DNA from: Trebonia sp963759545
GTDB lineage: Bacteria > Actinomycetota > Actinomycetes > Streptosporangiales > Streptosporangiaceae
Assembly (NCBI GenBank): GCA_963759545.1
Contig: CAVXAB010000048.1
Span: 1-64,000, forward strand
Reading direction: 5' to 3'
DNA length: 64,000 nucleotides
The translations under genes and the position numbers were made by a program. Numbering within the stretch: the stretch's first letter is position 1; the number at the start of each line of letters is the position of its first letter. Below the pieces are notes generated by a model that searched no databases, had not been told where the DNA came from, and worked only from the letters and a program-made list of their open reading frames with translations. Shown here one piece after another: positions 27,428 to 36,904 of this stretch.

Positions 27428-28696
27428 CTAGTTTCCGTTGCTCTGGTTGGCGGTGACCCAGCGCAGCCTGGCCCCGCGCCTGATGGGTTCCTCGATCACC
27501 CGCCAGGACAGCGCGGCCGCGGCCACGGTCACCGTGACGAGGACCACCGCCCGCCCTAGGCCCACCGGGGTGCCGGCCGCGCCCGCCGCCGTGGTCAGCA
27601 CGATCACGGGGTAGTGCCACAGGTAGATGCCGTAGGACCGGACGCCGACCCAGCGCAGCGGGCGGCAGCCGAGCGCCCGTCCGAGCACGGACCCGGGCGT
27701 CACGACCGCGGCGACCGTCGCCGCCGTGGCCACCGAAAGCACCACGAGGCCGCCACGGAACATGAAGTCCGAGTACTGGTTCGTCCGCCACACCAGCAGC
27801 CCGATGACGGCAAGCCCGGCGACACCCGCCACGTCCAGTAGCCACCGCACGGCCGCGGGCACCCTGCGCTCTGCGCTCGCCTCGCCGACCGTTGCCGGCC
27901 TGACCCCAACCCGGCGGGTCGGCCAGATCATCGCGACCGCCGCGCCGATCAGCAGGCCGCAGGCCCGCGTGTCCGTTCCCTCGTACACCCGCGTCGGGTC
28001 GTAGCCCGGCTGATAGAGATGGATCATCAGGATCGCGGACCCGGCCGCGAGGGCGAGCGTCACCAGGGCGAGCGCGAAGCGGGACCAGTTAGTCAGGTAG
28101 GGCGCGCCGCCGCCCGGTCCCGCGACGGGCGCGACGGGCGCGGCTAGTCCGCCGGGTCCGTCCACGAGTCCGCGCCTCCGTCGGCGCAGCCGTCCCGCGA
28201 GCCACACGAGCAGCAGTACGACCCACGGCCAGATCAGGTAGAACTGTTCCTCCACGGCGAGGGACCACAAGTGGTCGAGCGGCGTCGGCGGGGCGAACCG
28301 CGCGTAGTAGGAGGCGTGCTGGCCGATGTACCACCAGTTGCTCACGTAGAACACCGACGCGATGACGTTCCCGCGGAACCCGGGGAGGAAGGACCTGGCG
28401 ACCACGTTCACCCAGACCGTGACGACCGCCAGCATCACGAACAGCGCGGGCAGCAGCCGCCGCGCCCGCCGCAGCCAGAAGTCGCCGAGCTTGATCCGCC
28501 CGCGCGCCGCCCACTGCCCGACCAGGATGTCGGTGATGAGGTAGCCGCTTAGCGTGAAGAACACGCCGACCCCGAGCAGCCCGCCCTGCGCCCAGCCGTA
28601 GCCGAGGTGATAGGCGACCACCGCCGCCACGGCGAGCGCGCGCAGCCCGTCGAGCCCCGGCAGATACTTCTGGTCGCCCTTCACAGGTTCCGGCAT
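27428..28696 (-). CDS. acyltransferase-3 family (OafA/YrhL) membrane O-acyltransferase
   Basis: A 422-residue polytopic protein. Conserved opening YLPGLDGLRALAVAAVVAYHLG with the catalytic-type His, then GVFFTLSGYLITDIL, the RRARRLLPAL motif and DHLWSLAVEEQFYLIWP. About ten membrane segments follow. Members transfer acyl groups from the cytoplasm to sugars on the outer face. The SGNH hydrolase gene follows 28 bases later on the same strand and is the likely partner. ATG 28696 has GAGGG upstream. Confidence 0.9.
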   Translation of the reverse strand: MPEPVKGDQKYLPGLDGLRALAVAAVVAYHLGYGWAQGGLLGVGVFFTLSGYLITDILVGQWAARGRIKLGDFWLRRARRLLPALFVMLAVVTVWVNVVARSFLPGFRGNVIASVFYVSNWWYIGQHASYYARFAPPTPLDHLWSLAVEEQFYLIWPWVVLLLVWLAGRLRRRRRGLVDGPGGLAAPVAPVAGPGGGAPYLTNWSRFALALVTLALAAGSAILMIHLYQPGYDPTRVYEGTDTRACGLLIGAAVAMIWPTRRVGVRPATVGEASAERRVPAAVRWLLDVAGVAGLAVIGLLVWRTNQYSDFMFRGGLVVLSVATAATVAAVVTPGSVLGRALGCRPLRWVGVRSYGIYLWHYPVIVLTTAAGAAGTPVGLGRAVVLVTVTVAAAALSWRVIEEPIRRGARLRWVTANQSNGN

Positions 28697-28878
28697 GATC
28701 TAGCGCCCTCTCGCAGCCTCCGGTGATCGCTACCAATAGTTACCATGGAGCTACATAGAGAAACCATCACAGGCCATCGATGGCGCGCGATCCTTCTGCC
28801 AAAGCGTGGTTAGCACCAGCGGCGGAATCCAGCGCGACCCACTCGTCATTCCAGCCACACCAGCAACTGCGAAAAATT

Positions 28879-28940
28879 ATCGGAGGTACTTCCGACCCAA
28901 ATACGGTCAGACCCAAATACGGTCGGTAAGTACCCCCGAT
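28879..28940. repeat. inverted repeat with embedded 15-bp direct repeat
   Basis: Left arm ATCGGAGGTACTTCCGACC (28879-28897) and right arm GGTCGGTAAGTACCCCCGAT (28921-28940) are near-perfect reverse complements. Between and overlapping them, GACCCAAATACGGTC occurs twice (28894-28908, 28910-28924). It lies in the 265-base gap between an NTF2-like gene end and the acyltransferase start. It could be an operator for the latter, a terminator for the former, or a mobile-element remnant. Confidence 0.8.
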
Positions 28941-28961
28941 ATCGGAAGTGCGCCTGTAGGG

Positions 28962-29441
28962 TCAGCCGGCCGGGGCGCGGGACGGGTCGCGGAAGACGGG
29001 GATGATGCGGCGCTCGCTGATCCGCCAGCAGTCGTCGTCGCACCAGGTCAGCACGTCGTCGAAGTCGGCGACCAGGTAGACGCCCACGTCGTCGGCCGGG
29101 GCGGGCGCGTTGACCGCGAAGTTGACCCAGGTGGAGCGGGCGCTGACCTGCGCGGGGCGACCGTCGGCGGCGGCGCTGGAGTCGGCCGCCACGGGGTATA
29201 CCCGCAGGCCGCTGTATGTGTGCCGGGTGGACCTGGCCACAAGTCGTTCTGTGTACCGGTTCTTGATCGCGGACCGGCCGCGGAGCTCCACGGCACCGGT
29301 GACGAACAGGGCTTGTTCGGTGAAGAGCTCGGCCAAGGCGTCGTAATCCCCGTGGTCGAGGTGCCAGGCCCAGTCCGCGAGTACCGCGTCGATCTCCGCG
29401 CGCAGCAGGGCCGTCGAGATGGCGGCGGGCAGGTTCGTCAT
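28962..29441 (-). CDS. NTF2-like/SnoaL-type protein
   Basis: A 159-residue cone-shaped NTF2-fold protein: helical start AEIDAVLADWAWHLDHGDYDALAELFTEQALFV, then RGRSAIKNRYTERL and strands ending CWRISERRIIPVFRDP. Relatives include ring-hydroxylating dioxygenase small subunits, SnoaL cyclases and many proteins of unknown role. It starts at an ATG that overlaps the TGA of the FAH-family gene, so both are in one operon. A role in catabolism of an aromatic or keto-acid compound is plausible. Confidence 0.82.
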   Translation of the reverse strand: MTNLPAAISTALLRAEIDAVLADWAWHLDHGDYDALAELFTEQALFVTGAVELRGRSAIKNRYTERLVARSTRHTYSGLRVYPVAADSSAAADGRPAQVSARSTWVNFAVNAPAPADDVGVYLVADFDDVLTWCDDDCWRISERRIIPVFRDPSRAPAG

Positions 29442-30368
29442 CTCATCTCCACCGGGTTGCTGAGGGTGCCGATGCCGGAGATCGTGACCTCGATCGGGCC
29501 GCCGAGTTCGGTGAGGTTGACGTTCTGGACGGCACCGCCGCCCGATGCCCCCTTGAGCGCGGTGCCCATGGCGATGATGTCGCCCGGCTCAAGCGTCTGG
29601 TACCCGGATATGTAGGACACCACGTCGGCGACCTTGTGCGTCAGGTTCTGCGTGGAGTCCTCGGTGATCACCCGGCCCTGGTGGACGCACGTGACGGTGA
29701 GGGCGTGCGGGTCGGGGATCTCGTCGGCGGTCGCGATCCACGGGCCAATCGGTCCGAACCCGTCGCTGCCCTTGTACCTGCCGGAGTAGGTGACCCAGGT
29801 GTCGACGTACTCGATTCCCTCGGTGCCGTCCTGCTTGGGGTGGATGGCCCGGTAGTGGAACGTGTCCTGCGCCCGCATGGTCGGCGAGGTGAGGTCGTTG
29901 ATGATCGTGTAGCCGAAGACGTGGTCCATCGCCGCGGAGTGCGGGATGTCGGCGCCCGCCGCGCCGATGACGACGGCGAGTTCGGGCTCGGGGTGGACGC
30001 GGCCGAACGCCTGCTTCAGCCGGATGGGCTGGCCGTGGCCGAGCAGGGACGTGGCCGGCTTGTTGAACGTGGCGGGGTGCGACGGGCCGCTGATGATCCG
30101 GTCGGCGTTGGCGCTGTTGTTCAGCGCGACGCAGATGACCTTGCCTGGGCGGGGGACGGGGGGCAGCCAGGTCAGCCCCCCGACGGGGACGGCCTTGCGG
30201 GCGCCGTCCGTGACCGCCCGCTCGACGGACGGCCGCGCCGCCGCCCAGTCCTCGATCAGGTCGGCCATGGTCAGGCCGGCGTAGAGCAAGACGGCGCGCT
30301 CGCCAGGCGTGTCAACGGCGACCGCGACTCGCTGCGCGCCCGTCTACCGATACCGTGCCAAGCTTCAT
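29438..30368 (-). CDS. fumarylacetoacetate-hydrolase-family enzyme, frame broken at the N-terminus
   Basis: FAH-fold metal-dependent hydrolase or decarboxylase. The core has VICVALNNSANADRI, the metal ligands in HPEPELAVVIG (E-x-E) and GYTIINDLTSP, then GPWIATADEIPDPHALTV and a C-terminal EPGDIIAMGT. The true start is probably ATG 30368 (GGAGGG upstream, MKLGTVSVDGR), but the frame breaks near 30330 before rejoining at DTPGERAVLLYAGL. It acts on fumarylpyruvate- or oxo-diene-like substrates in the family. It is the first gene of the pair with the NTF2-like protein. Confidence 0.85.
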
Positions 30369-30725
30369 CAGCTCGCCCTCCGAACCTTGTTCTTTTGCCC
30401 TAACGTTCAGGGTTTCACCTGGTTGGCGCTATCAAAGGAACAAGATTCGCCGATAGCGACGCGCCGGCCGTGGCGAAGTCCGTGTCAAGAAGCGCCCGGC
30501 TCGGCCGTGGCCTGCGCCCCTGCCTCCGGTTATAGCGGGGAAAACCCGGACTGGGTAGACGGCTTTCGCCTCCCGCCACGCGAGGGACCAGGCGTACCGC
30601 CCGTACTTGGCATCAGCCAACAACTCGTGCGCACGGGTTCTATTACCAAACCCGTCATTCCGAACGACTTCATAGTTCCCGCGTCCCGCACGCCGGCTCC
30701 GACGGTCGGCCCGGCGAACTGAGGA
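30369..30725. other. intergenic region between divergent genes
   Basis: 357 bases, moderately AT-richer near 30390-30450. It contains inverted repeats CTTGTTC/GAACAAG (about 30393 and 30439) and CGCTATC/GATAGCG (about 30428 and 30454) that could form alternative hairpins or bind a regulator. No gene is recognised. Promoters for both neighbours are expected here. Confidence 0.45.
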
Positions 30726-32295
30726 GTGAGCCGCCTTGACGTGGGCAACCTGGCGCGTGATGCTCGGAAGCAGGCCGCCGACGCGATCCGCGCGGCTGCT
30801 CGACAACGCCGTCGCAGATTCGGAGGGCCTGTGTCCGCCGCGGAGGACCTGGCTGTTGACTTCTCGCCGCGCCCGGAGCTTGAGCGCGTGCTACGGCGCT
30901 GCACGGAACTGCTCGGCTGCGACGGCCGGCTCGATCTGCAGCGTTGACGAGGCGGCGGGGACGTACCGCAAGGAAGCCGACATCGGGGTGGCCTGTCAGT
31001 CGGGCCAGGTGTTCCCGCTGACCGAGGGAATGACCGGGACGGTGGTGGCGCGGCGCGGGCCGGTCTGGTTCGACCGGTACGACCAGGTGCGCGGCGGGCA
31101 CGTGGCGGATGCGGAGCGCGCCACGCTGCGCGGTGTCATCGGCGTGCCGCTGGAATGGCGCGGGCGGGTCATCGGCGCCTGCATGGTGTTCAGCAGGGAC
31201 GAACGGCGGGTGTTCGGCCCGGACGACGCGGAACTGCTTGAGCTGTTCGCCAGGCACGAGGCGATCGTGCTGGCGACCGCGCGGCTCCGCGAGGCGGCGG
31301 AGGTGTCCGCCAAGGCCGAGGCGGTCGCGGCGGAGCTGAGCCGGGCCGCGGGTCGGCTGAGGACGGCGAGCAGGGAGGCCATGGACGCGCTCGCCGACGC
31401 GCGGCTCACCCTGCTCGGCCTGGCGCCCCCGGCACCCGGCGAGCCGGCGGCGGCAGGCGTTAACGGGGGCGGCGTCACCTGGGGTAGCGCGGCCGGGGAT
31501 GGCTCGTCGCCACTCGGCGGGCCGAGGCTGCGGGTGCTGATCGCCGCGGACCGGCCACTGCTGCGCGCGGGGATCGGCCGGCTGCTTTCTGGCGGCGGGG
31601 CCGCGGCCGGCGCCGGGTTGGCCGGTTCCTGGTTCGAGCCGTCGCATCGAGATCGTCGGCGAGGCGGCGACCGCCGACGCGGCGGTGACCGCCTGCAGGG
31701 AACTGCGGCCCGACGTGGTGCTCGCGGACCTCGGGCTGACCGCGGCCGGCGACGGGGCCAAGGTCGGCGACGGGGCGAAGGCCGGCGACGGGGCGAAGGC
31801 CGGCGGCGGGGCTCAGGCCGACGGCGCCGCCGGGCTGCCGGACCGGCCCGCCGGGGTGACGGAGCTGCTGCTCGGCCAGCTACCCGGCCTGGCTGTGGTG
31901 GGGCTGTGCGAAGCGGGTGACGAACGCCTCGTCGCCGAGGCGATGCGGGTCGGCGCGCGCGGCTGCGTCGATACCTGGGCGGACGGCCCGGAGCTGGCCA
32001 GGGCGATCATCGCCGCTGGCCGCGGGCAGGCGATACTGTCCGCCCCGGCGCTCGCCCAGCTGCAGCGGGGCCTGCGCGAGGGCGCGGGCAGCCGGCGCTG
32101 ACCGAGCGGGAGCGGCAGGTGCGCGGCCTGATGGAGCAGGGCCTGCCGGATAAGGTCATCGCCGAGCGGCTCGTGCTGTCGGTGAAGACGGTAGAGAAGC
32201 ATGCCGGGGCGGTGCTGCGCAAGACGGGTGCGCGCAACCGCGCTGAGCTCGCCGCGCTGGCGGGCCGCGCCCGGCCGTCGCGGCCCGCCCGGTAG
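30726..32295 (+). CDS. GAF - receiver-like - LuxR hybrid regulator, frame broken
   Basis: Three modules appear in three frames. A GAF domain (about 30870-31300: ELERVLRRCTELLGC, then VFPLTEGMTGTVVARRGPVWFDRY, GVIGVPLEWRGRVIGACMVF) is followed by a degenerate receiver-like module (LRVLIAADRPLLRAGIGRLL, then LRPDVVLADLGL). After an internal repeat comes a LuxR HTH (LTERERQVRGLMEQGLPDKV, then LSVKTVEKHAGAVLRK) ending at TAG 32295. Breaks lie near 30930, 31645 and 32093. The layout suggests a cytoplasmic sensor-regulator. GTG 30726 is a tentative start because GAGGA lies too close to it. Confidence 0.72.
31748..31819 (+). repeat. 18-bp coding tandem repeat (GDGAKA)
   Basis: Units GGCGACGGGGCGAAGGCC repeat three to four times with small changes and encode GDGAKV-GDGAKA-GDGAKA-GGGAQA. 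They form a flexible linker within the receiver-like part of the regulator, an unusual place for an expansion. Confidence 0.8.
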
Positions 32296-32412
32296 GCAGA
32301 GGCCGGCAAGGTAGGGAAACCCCTCCCGCAAGTTGGGGACTTTCACCGATTCGCGCGGTAGGGGCGCTGCGTTACTTCTGGGATATTCCGGCTACCTTGG
32401 AGTGATCAGCGC

Positions 32413-33262
32413 GTGCCTGTCGTGCCATTGAAGGAAATCGTCGACCGGGCGTTCCGCGAGCGCTACGGGGTCGCGGCCATCAACGTGATCAACGACCTGA
32501 CCATCGAGGCCGTCGTCGCCGCCGCCGTCGAATAGCGCGTCGCCGCTGATCGTGCAGACCTCGGTGAAGACGGTGAGGTCCGAGGGGCTGGACCTGCTGT
32601 TCGCATGTGGCGGGAGATGACCGCGGGCATCGAGGTGCCGGTCTGCCTGCACCTGGACCACTGCCCCGACCGCGCCGTGCTCGGCCTGCCTCGAAGCGCG
32701 GCTGGAACTCGGTGCTGTTCGACGGCTCCGCGATGCCGGTGGAGGAGAACCGGCGCCAGACCATCGAAGTGGTGGCCGAGGCGCGCGCCCACGGGGCCAA
32801 CGTCGAGGGCGAGATCGAAGGCATCAAGGGCGTCGAGGACGGCATCGGCTCCGACGACGAGGCGGACATCTATTCGCTGACCCGTGGCGCTCGACTTCGT
32901 CCGCTCGACCGGCGTCGACATCTTCGCCCCGGCGATCGGCAACGCCCACGGCGTCTACAAGACGACGCCGGTGCTGAACGCGCAGCGGGTCAGCGACATC
33001 GTGCCGCCGAGCCAACTGCCGATGTGCCTGCACGGCGGCACCGGGCATGACCGACGAGCAGTTCAGCGACCTGATCGCCGCGCGGCTGCGCCAAGATCAA
33101 CATCTCGACCGCGCTCAAGATCGCCTACATGAGGCAACAAGGATTCCTTCCAGCGAGGAGCAGAACAACACCGGGATCCGCCGACGCTGCTGAAGTTCGT
33201 CGGGCGAGCGCGTCAGGCAGTTGGCGATCGAGCACATCCGCGCCTTCCACAGCGACGGCAGA
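32413..33262 (+). pseudogene. class II fructose/tagatose-bisphosphate aldolase, many frame breaks
   Basis: Zinc-dependent aldolase family recognised piecewise: VPLKEIVDRAFRERYGVAAIN, SPLIVQTSVKTV, VPVCLHLDHCPD (zinc His), WNSVLFDGSAMPVEENRRQT, NVEGEIEGIKG, FVRSTGVDIFAPAIGNAHGV (zinc His), MCLHGGTG (phosphate loop) and KINISTALK. These lie in at least six shifts between the three frames, each explained by one added or lost base (for example an extra T at about 32534). GTG 32413 is the likely start. The substrate may be fructose- or tagatose-bisphosphate, or a related ketose phosphate. First gene of a four-gene cluster with HAD, DhaL and DhaK. Confidence 0.75.
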
Positions 33263-33270
33263 AGCGCCGT

Positions 33271-33945
33271 GCGAGCGCCCTCATCTTCGACTGCGACGGC
33301 GTGCTTTCCGACACCGAGCGGGAAGGCCACCTGCCGCGCCTTCAACCAGACCTTCGCGCGAATTCGGCCTCCCCGTGCAATGGTCGGAGGAGGAGTACCG
33401 GGCAGAAGGCTGCTGATCGGCGGCGGCAAGGAGCGCATGGCGAGCCTGCTGACCGAGGAGTTCATCGCCGCGGCGGGCCTGCCGCTCGAGCCGGCGGGGC
33501 AACTCGCCGAAGTGGCGCGCTGGCACAAGCGCAAGACGGAGATCTACACCGCCATGGTGGCCGCGGCGCCGTGCCGCCCAGGCCGGGCATCACCCGCCTG
33601 GTCGCCGAGGCGCTGGATGCGGGCTGGACGCTCGCCGTGGCCTCCACCTCGGCGCAGGCCTCGGTGGCGGCGATCCTGAACGCGCCGCGGGGCCGGCCAA
33701 CGCGGCCCGTTTCCCGGTGGTGCTCGCCGGCGACATCGTGGCGAAGAAGAAGCCCGCGCCGGACATCTACAACCTCGCGCTGGAGCTCGGGCGTGGCCGC
33801 CCCGGGGCGCGCTGGTCATCGAGGATTCCCGCAACGGCCTGAAAGCCGCCGTGGCGCGGGGCTCGCTTGCGTGATCACCGTCAGCAGCTACACGCGCGGA
33901 GAGAATTTCAACGAGGCCGCCCTCGTCGTCAGCGATTTCGGCTGA
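33271..33945 (+). pseudogene. HAD-family phosphatase (CbbY-like), many frame breaks
   Basis: Haloacid-dehalogenase phosphatase seen in pieces: motif I LIFDCDGVLSDTEREGHLP, cap residues FGLPVQWSEEEY and GGGKERMASLLTEEFIAAAG, motif II LAVASTSAQASV, and motif III/IV GDIVAKKKPAPDIYNLALELG with ALVIEDSRNGLKAAV. The pieces move between frames at least five times. The gene ends TTCGGCTGA at 33945. CbbY relatives remove phosphate from xylulose-1,5-bisphosphate and similar sugar phosphates, which fits an aldolase/kinase cluster. Confidence 0.72.
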
Positions 33946-34000
33946 GCCGGATGCCCCGATGGAGATGCTGGCCAATCGCAGCCGCGCCCGCCCGGAAGGG

Positions 34001-34715
34001 ATGTCCGGCCGGCGGATCTGGATCCTGCCTGGGGAGCCGCCCATAGACGCTTCCCAGGACCAACCACACCCAGACCCGATAGCGAATGCCACATCATTGG
34101 CAATGGTTGAGACTGTCGTCCGCTCGATGGCTCGCACGGCGGCGGACAACGAGCAGCATTTCGGCGACCTCGATTCGGTCGTCGGCGACGGCGACTTCGG
34201 CTTCTCGCTGGCGCGCGGCTTCGAAAAGGTGATGGAGGAATTCGACACCATCGACCGCACTGACATCGGCACGTTCCTCAAGAAGGTCGGCCTGATCATC
34301 ACCAGCCGCTGCGGCGGCACGTCGGGCCCGATCTGGGGAACCGGCTTCCTGCGCGCGGGCGCGGCCGCCGGCAACCGCAACGACCTCACGGTCGCCGACG
34401 CGGTGGCCATGCTGCGCGCGGCATTCGAGGGCATCCAGAAGCGGGGCGGGGCCGCGCTCGGCGACAAGACCCTGCTCGATGCGCTGGCGCCGATGATCGC
34501 GCGCTTCGAGGAAGAGTGGCGGTCTCCGCCGATCCGCTGGCGGCCTTCGCCGCCGCCGCCGACGCCGCGGAAGCCGCCGCGCGCAAGACCAGCGAACTCG
34601 TCGCCCGCCGTGGCCGCGCCGCCTACACCGGCGAGCGAGCCGCGGCTCGCCCGATCCGGGTGCCATGGCCGTCGCGCTGATGGCCAGGAACGTGTGTAGC
34701 GGCTTGCCGGCCTAG
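34001..34715 (+). CDS. dhaL: dihydroxyacetone-kinase L subunit (DhaL-like), frame broken near the end
   Basis: ADP-binding subunit of a two-part ketose kinase. A clean stretch begins NATSLAMVETVVRSMARTAA and includes the Mg-binding aspartates in VVGDGDFGFSLARG, then CGGTSGPIWGTGFLRAG and LGDKTLLDALAPM. After about 34515 the tail (FAAAADAAEAAARKTSELVARRG, then PDPGAMAVALMARNV) changes frame twice and stops at TAG 34715. No phosphotransferase-type DhaM gene is nearby, so the kinase may use ATP directly. The start is uncertain. Confidence 0.75.
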
Positions 34716-34755
34716 CCGCCGGCCGAACCTGCGAACCGACCAGGGAGGATACCTC

Positions 34756-35753
34756 ATGCGGAAATTCGTCAACGACCCGAAGCAATTCGTGCCCGACATG
34801 CTGAAGGGCCTGGCGGCGGCCAACCCGGGCAAGCTGAAATACGTGCCGCGAGTACAACCTGATCATGCGCGCCGATGCCCCCAACGACGGCCAAGGTGTC
34901 GATCATCCAGGGCTCCGGCTCCGGCCATGAGCCCGCCCACGTGATGGTGGTCGGCCGCGGCATGCTGGACGCGGCCTGCCCGGGTGACGTGTTCTCCGCC
35001 CCGCCGGTGGACTACGTGGCCGAAACGACGAAGTTGCTGCGTTCGGCCAAGGGCGTGCTCTACCTGGTGAACAACTACACCGGCGACCGGCTGGCCTTCG
35101 AAATGGCCGCGGAGCTGTCGGATGCCGAGGGCATCCACGTCGAAACCCTGATCATCAACGACGACGTGGCGGTGAAGGATTCCAGCTACACGGTCGGCCG
35201 CCGCGGGGTCGCCGGCAACTTCTTCGTCATCAAGGCGGTGGGCGCGGCGAGCGAGAAGGGGGCCGACCTCGCTGCGCTTCTGGCGCTCGGCAAGAAGGTC
35301 AACGGCGTTACCCGCACCATGGGCATCGCGCTCAGCTCCTGCACGCCGCCCGCCAAGGGGGCGCCGCTGTTCGACATCGCCGAGGACGAGATGGAAGTCG
35401 GCATCGGCATCCATGGCGAGCCGGGCCGGCGGCGGGTCAAACGGGGCACCGCCGATGAGATCGTCACGCTGCTGCTCGACGCGATCGTCCCCGACCTGCC
35501 CTACAAGGAAGGCGACCGGGTCGCGCTGATGGCCAACGGGCTGGGCGGCACGCCGATCAGCGAGCTTTATCTCCTCTACGGGATTGCCCACGCGCAGCTC
35601 GAAAAGCGCGGCATCCGCATCGCGCGCTCGTATGTCGGCGAATACTGCACCTCGCTCGAGATGGCCGGTGCGTCGTTGACGCTGGTGCGCCTCGACGACG
35701 AGATCGAGGGGCTGCTGGCGGCCCCCGCCGAGATCCCGATCCGGATGTTCTGA
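34756..35753 (+). CDS. dhaK: dihydroxyacetone-kinase K subunit (DhaK-like), one frame break
   Basis: Substrate-binding subunit. It starts MRKFVNDPKQFVPDMLKGLA at ATG 34756 (GGAGG upstream), breaks near 34850-34880, then runs clean: IIQGSGSGHEPAHVMVVGRG, APPVDYVAETTK, LYLVNNYTGDRLAFEMA, and the substrate-linking histidine in VGIGIHGEPGRR. DhaK forms a covalent hemiaminal between this His and dihydroxyacetone. Related enzymes use L- or D-erythrulose in tetritol catabolism, so the ketose is not certain. Codon choice (GAA, ATC, CGC with TTT and GAT) differs from neighbours and looks alphaproteobacterial. Confidence 0.83.
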
Positions 35754-35839
35754 CACCGCTCCGCCGCGGCCGGCGCCTCGCGGGGGCGGGCGCCTGGCCG
35801 GGGCGGGCGCCTGCGGGGCGCGCCGCCTGACGGGAGGCG

Positions 35840-36904
35840 TCAGGCGGCGCGGCGGCGGACCAGCGAGATGGACGCCGCGATGAGCAGCACCGACAGCGCG
35901 AGCAGCCAGCCCCCCTCGATCCACTGGAACGGCCAGAACCGGCTGGCCGGCTGGTAGCTGGTCCACATCGTGTAGCCGTGCGGGGCGAGGCACTGCGCGA
36001 ACGTTCCAAACGAAGGCTTGCCGCCCTTCCCCGTTGGAGGGGCAGAGCAGAACTGGTTGAGGAGGCTGATGGGGAGATTACTGAAGGCGAACCTGCCGTC
36101 CCTGGTCCACCACTGGCTGATGATCCACGCGGTGCCTGGCACGTTCGGGCTGGCGGTGACCAGCGGCGTCAGGTAGTGCTCGCGCAAGAACCCGTCGGCC
36201 GCGACGGCGAGCCCGGCGTAGACGGCCAGGGTGGCGACGATCGCGGGGACGACCCGGCGGATGAGCATCCCGGCCAGGGCGCCGATCGCGAAGGCGGCCA
36301 GCGTCCAGGCGGGGAACGCGACCCCGCGCAGGCTGAACAGCGTAACGAACGGGGGTATCTGGGAAAGACCAAGGGACTGGTTGCCCGCGGCGAAGTACGG
36401 CTGGTAATACCAGGACACCAGCACGCCGAACGCGCCAGCGGCGGCGGCCAGCACGACCCCAAGCAGCACCAGCTTGGCGAGCGCCCAGCGCCACCGGCCG
36501 AAGCCCTGGGTCCAGGCGTAACGGAAGGTGCCGGTCTCCAGCTCCCTGGCCAGCACCGGCGCCCCGACGAACGCGCCGATCAGCGCGGGCACCACCTGCA
36601 GGAAGACCCCCCCTGGGCTGCCCCCACTCAACATATGGTTGCCCATGCCATCGAAAACGCCGGCCAAGCCTTGGCAGCCGGGCGAGCTTGCCGGGTGGCA
36701 GGCGACCGCGGCGGCGTAGGCGTTGTGCAGCGATGTGCCGATGTTCCACAGCCACACCGCGAGCGCGCCAAGCAGCACGGCCACGCCGGCCAGCGCGAAG
36801 CGGTGCTGCCGCCAGGTGACCCCGGCCATCCGCCGCCACGGCACCGGCCGCAGGGCGGCGCCGTCTTCGTCGTCCGGGCGGGCGGGCCTGGTCAGCGCGG
36901 TCAT
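35840..36904 (-). CDS. ABC-2-like transporter permease
   Basis: A 354-residue membrane protein with about six hydrophobic segments: FALAGVAVLLGALAVWLW near residue 36, VFLQVVPALIGAFVGAPVLA near 100, LVLLGVVLAAAAGAFGVLVS near 145, then AIGALAGMLIRR, AIVATLAVYAGLAVA and a last helix, LLALSVLLIAASISLV. The motif APVLARELETGTFRYAWTQG is typical of actinobacterial ABC exporter permeases linked to DesK-type systems. Its ATG overlaps the stop of the ATPase gene, and a histidine kinase/regulator pair lies divergent, a common antibiotic- or envelope-stress module. Confidence 0.86.
   Translation of the reverse strand: MTALTRPARPDDEDGAALRPVPWRRMAGVTWRQHRFALAGVAVLLGALAVWLWNIGTSLHNAYAAAVACHPASSPGCQGLAGVFDGMGNHMLSGGSPGGVFLQVVPALIGAFVGAPVLARELETGTFRYAWTQGFGRWRWALAKLVLLGVVLAAAAGAFGVLVSWYYQPYFAAGNQSLGLSQIPPFVTLFSLRGVAFPAWTLAAFAIGALAGMLIRRVVPAIVATLAVYAGLAVAADGFLREHYLTPLVTASPNVPGTAWIISQWWTRDGRFAFSNLPISLLNQFCSAPPTGKGGKPSFGTFAQCLAPHGYTMWTSYQPASRFWPFQWIEGGWLLALSVLLIAASISLVRRRAA

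Noticed and set aside
30432..30806. Minus-strand 124-residue gene between FAH and GAF genes
   Set aside because: Arg/Ala-rich low-complexity translation, no ribosome-binding site, overlaps the start of the GAF regulator.
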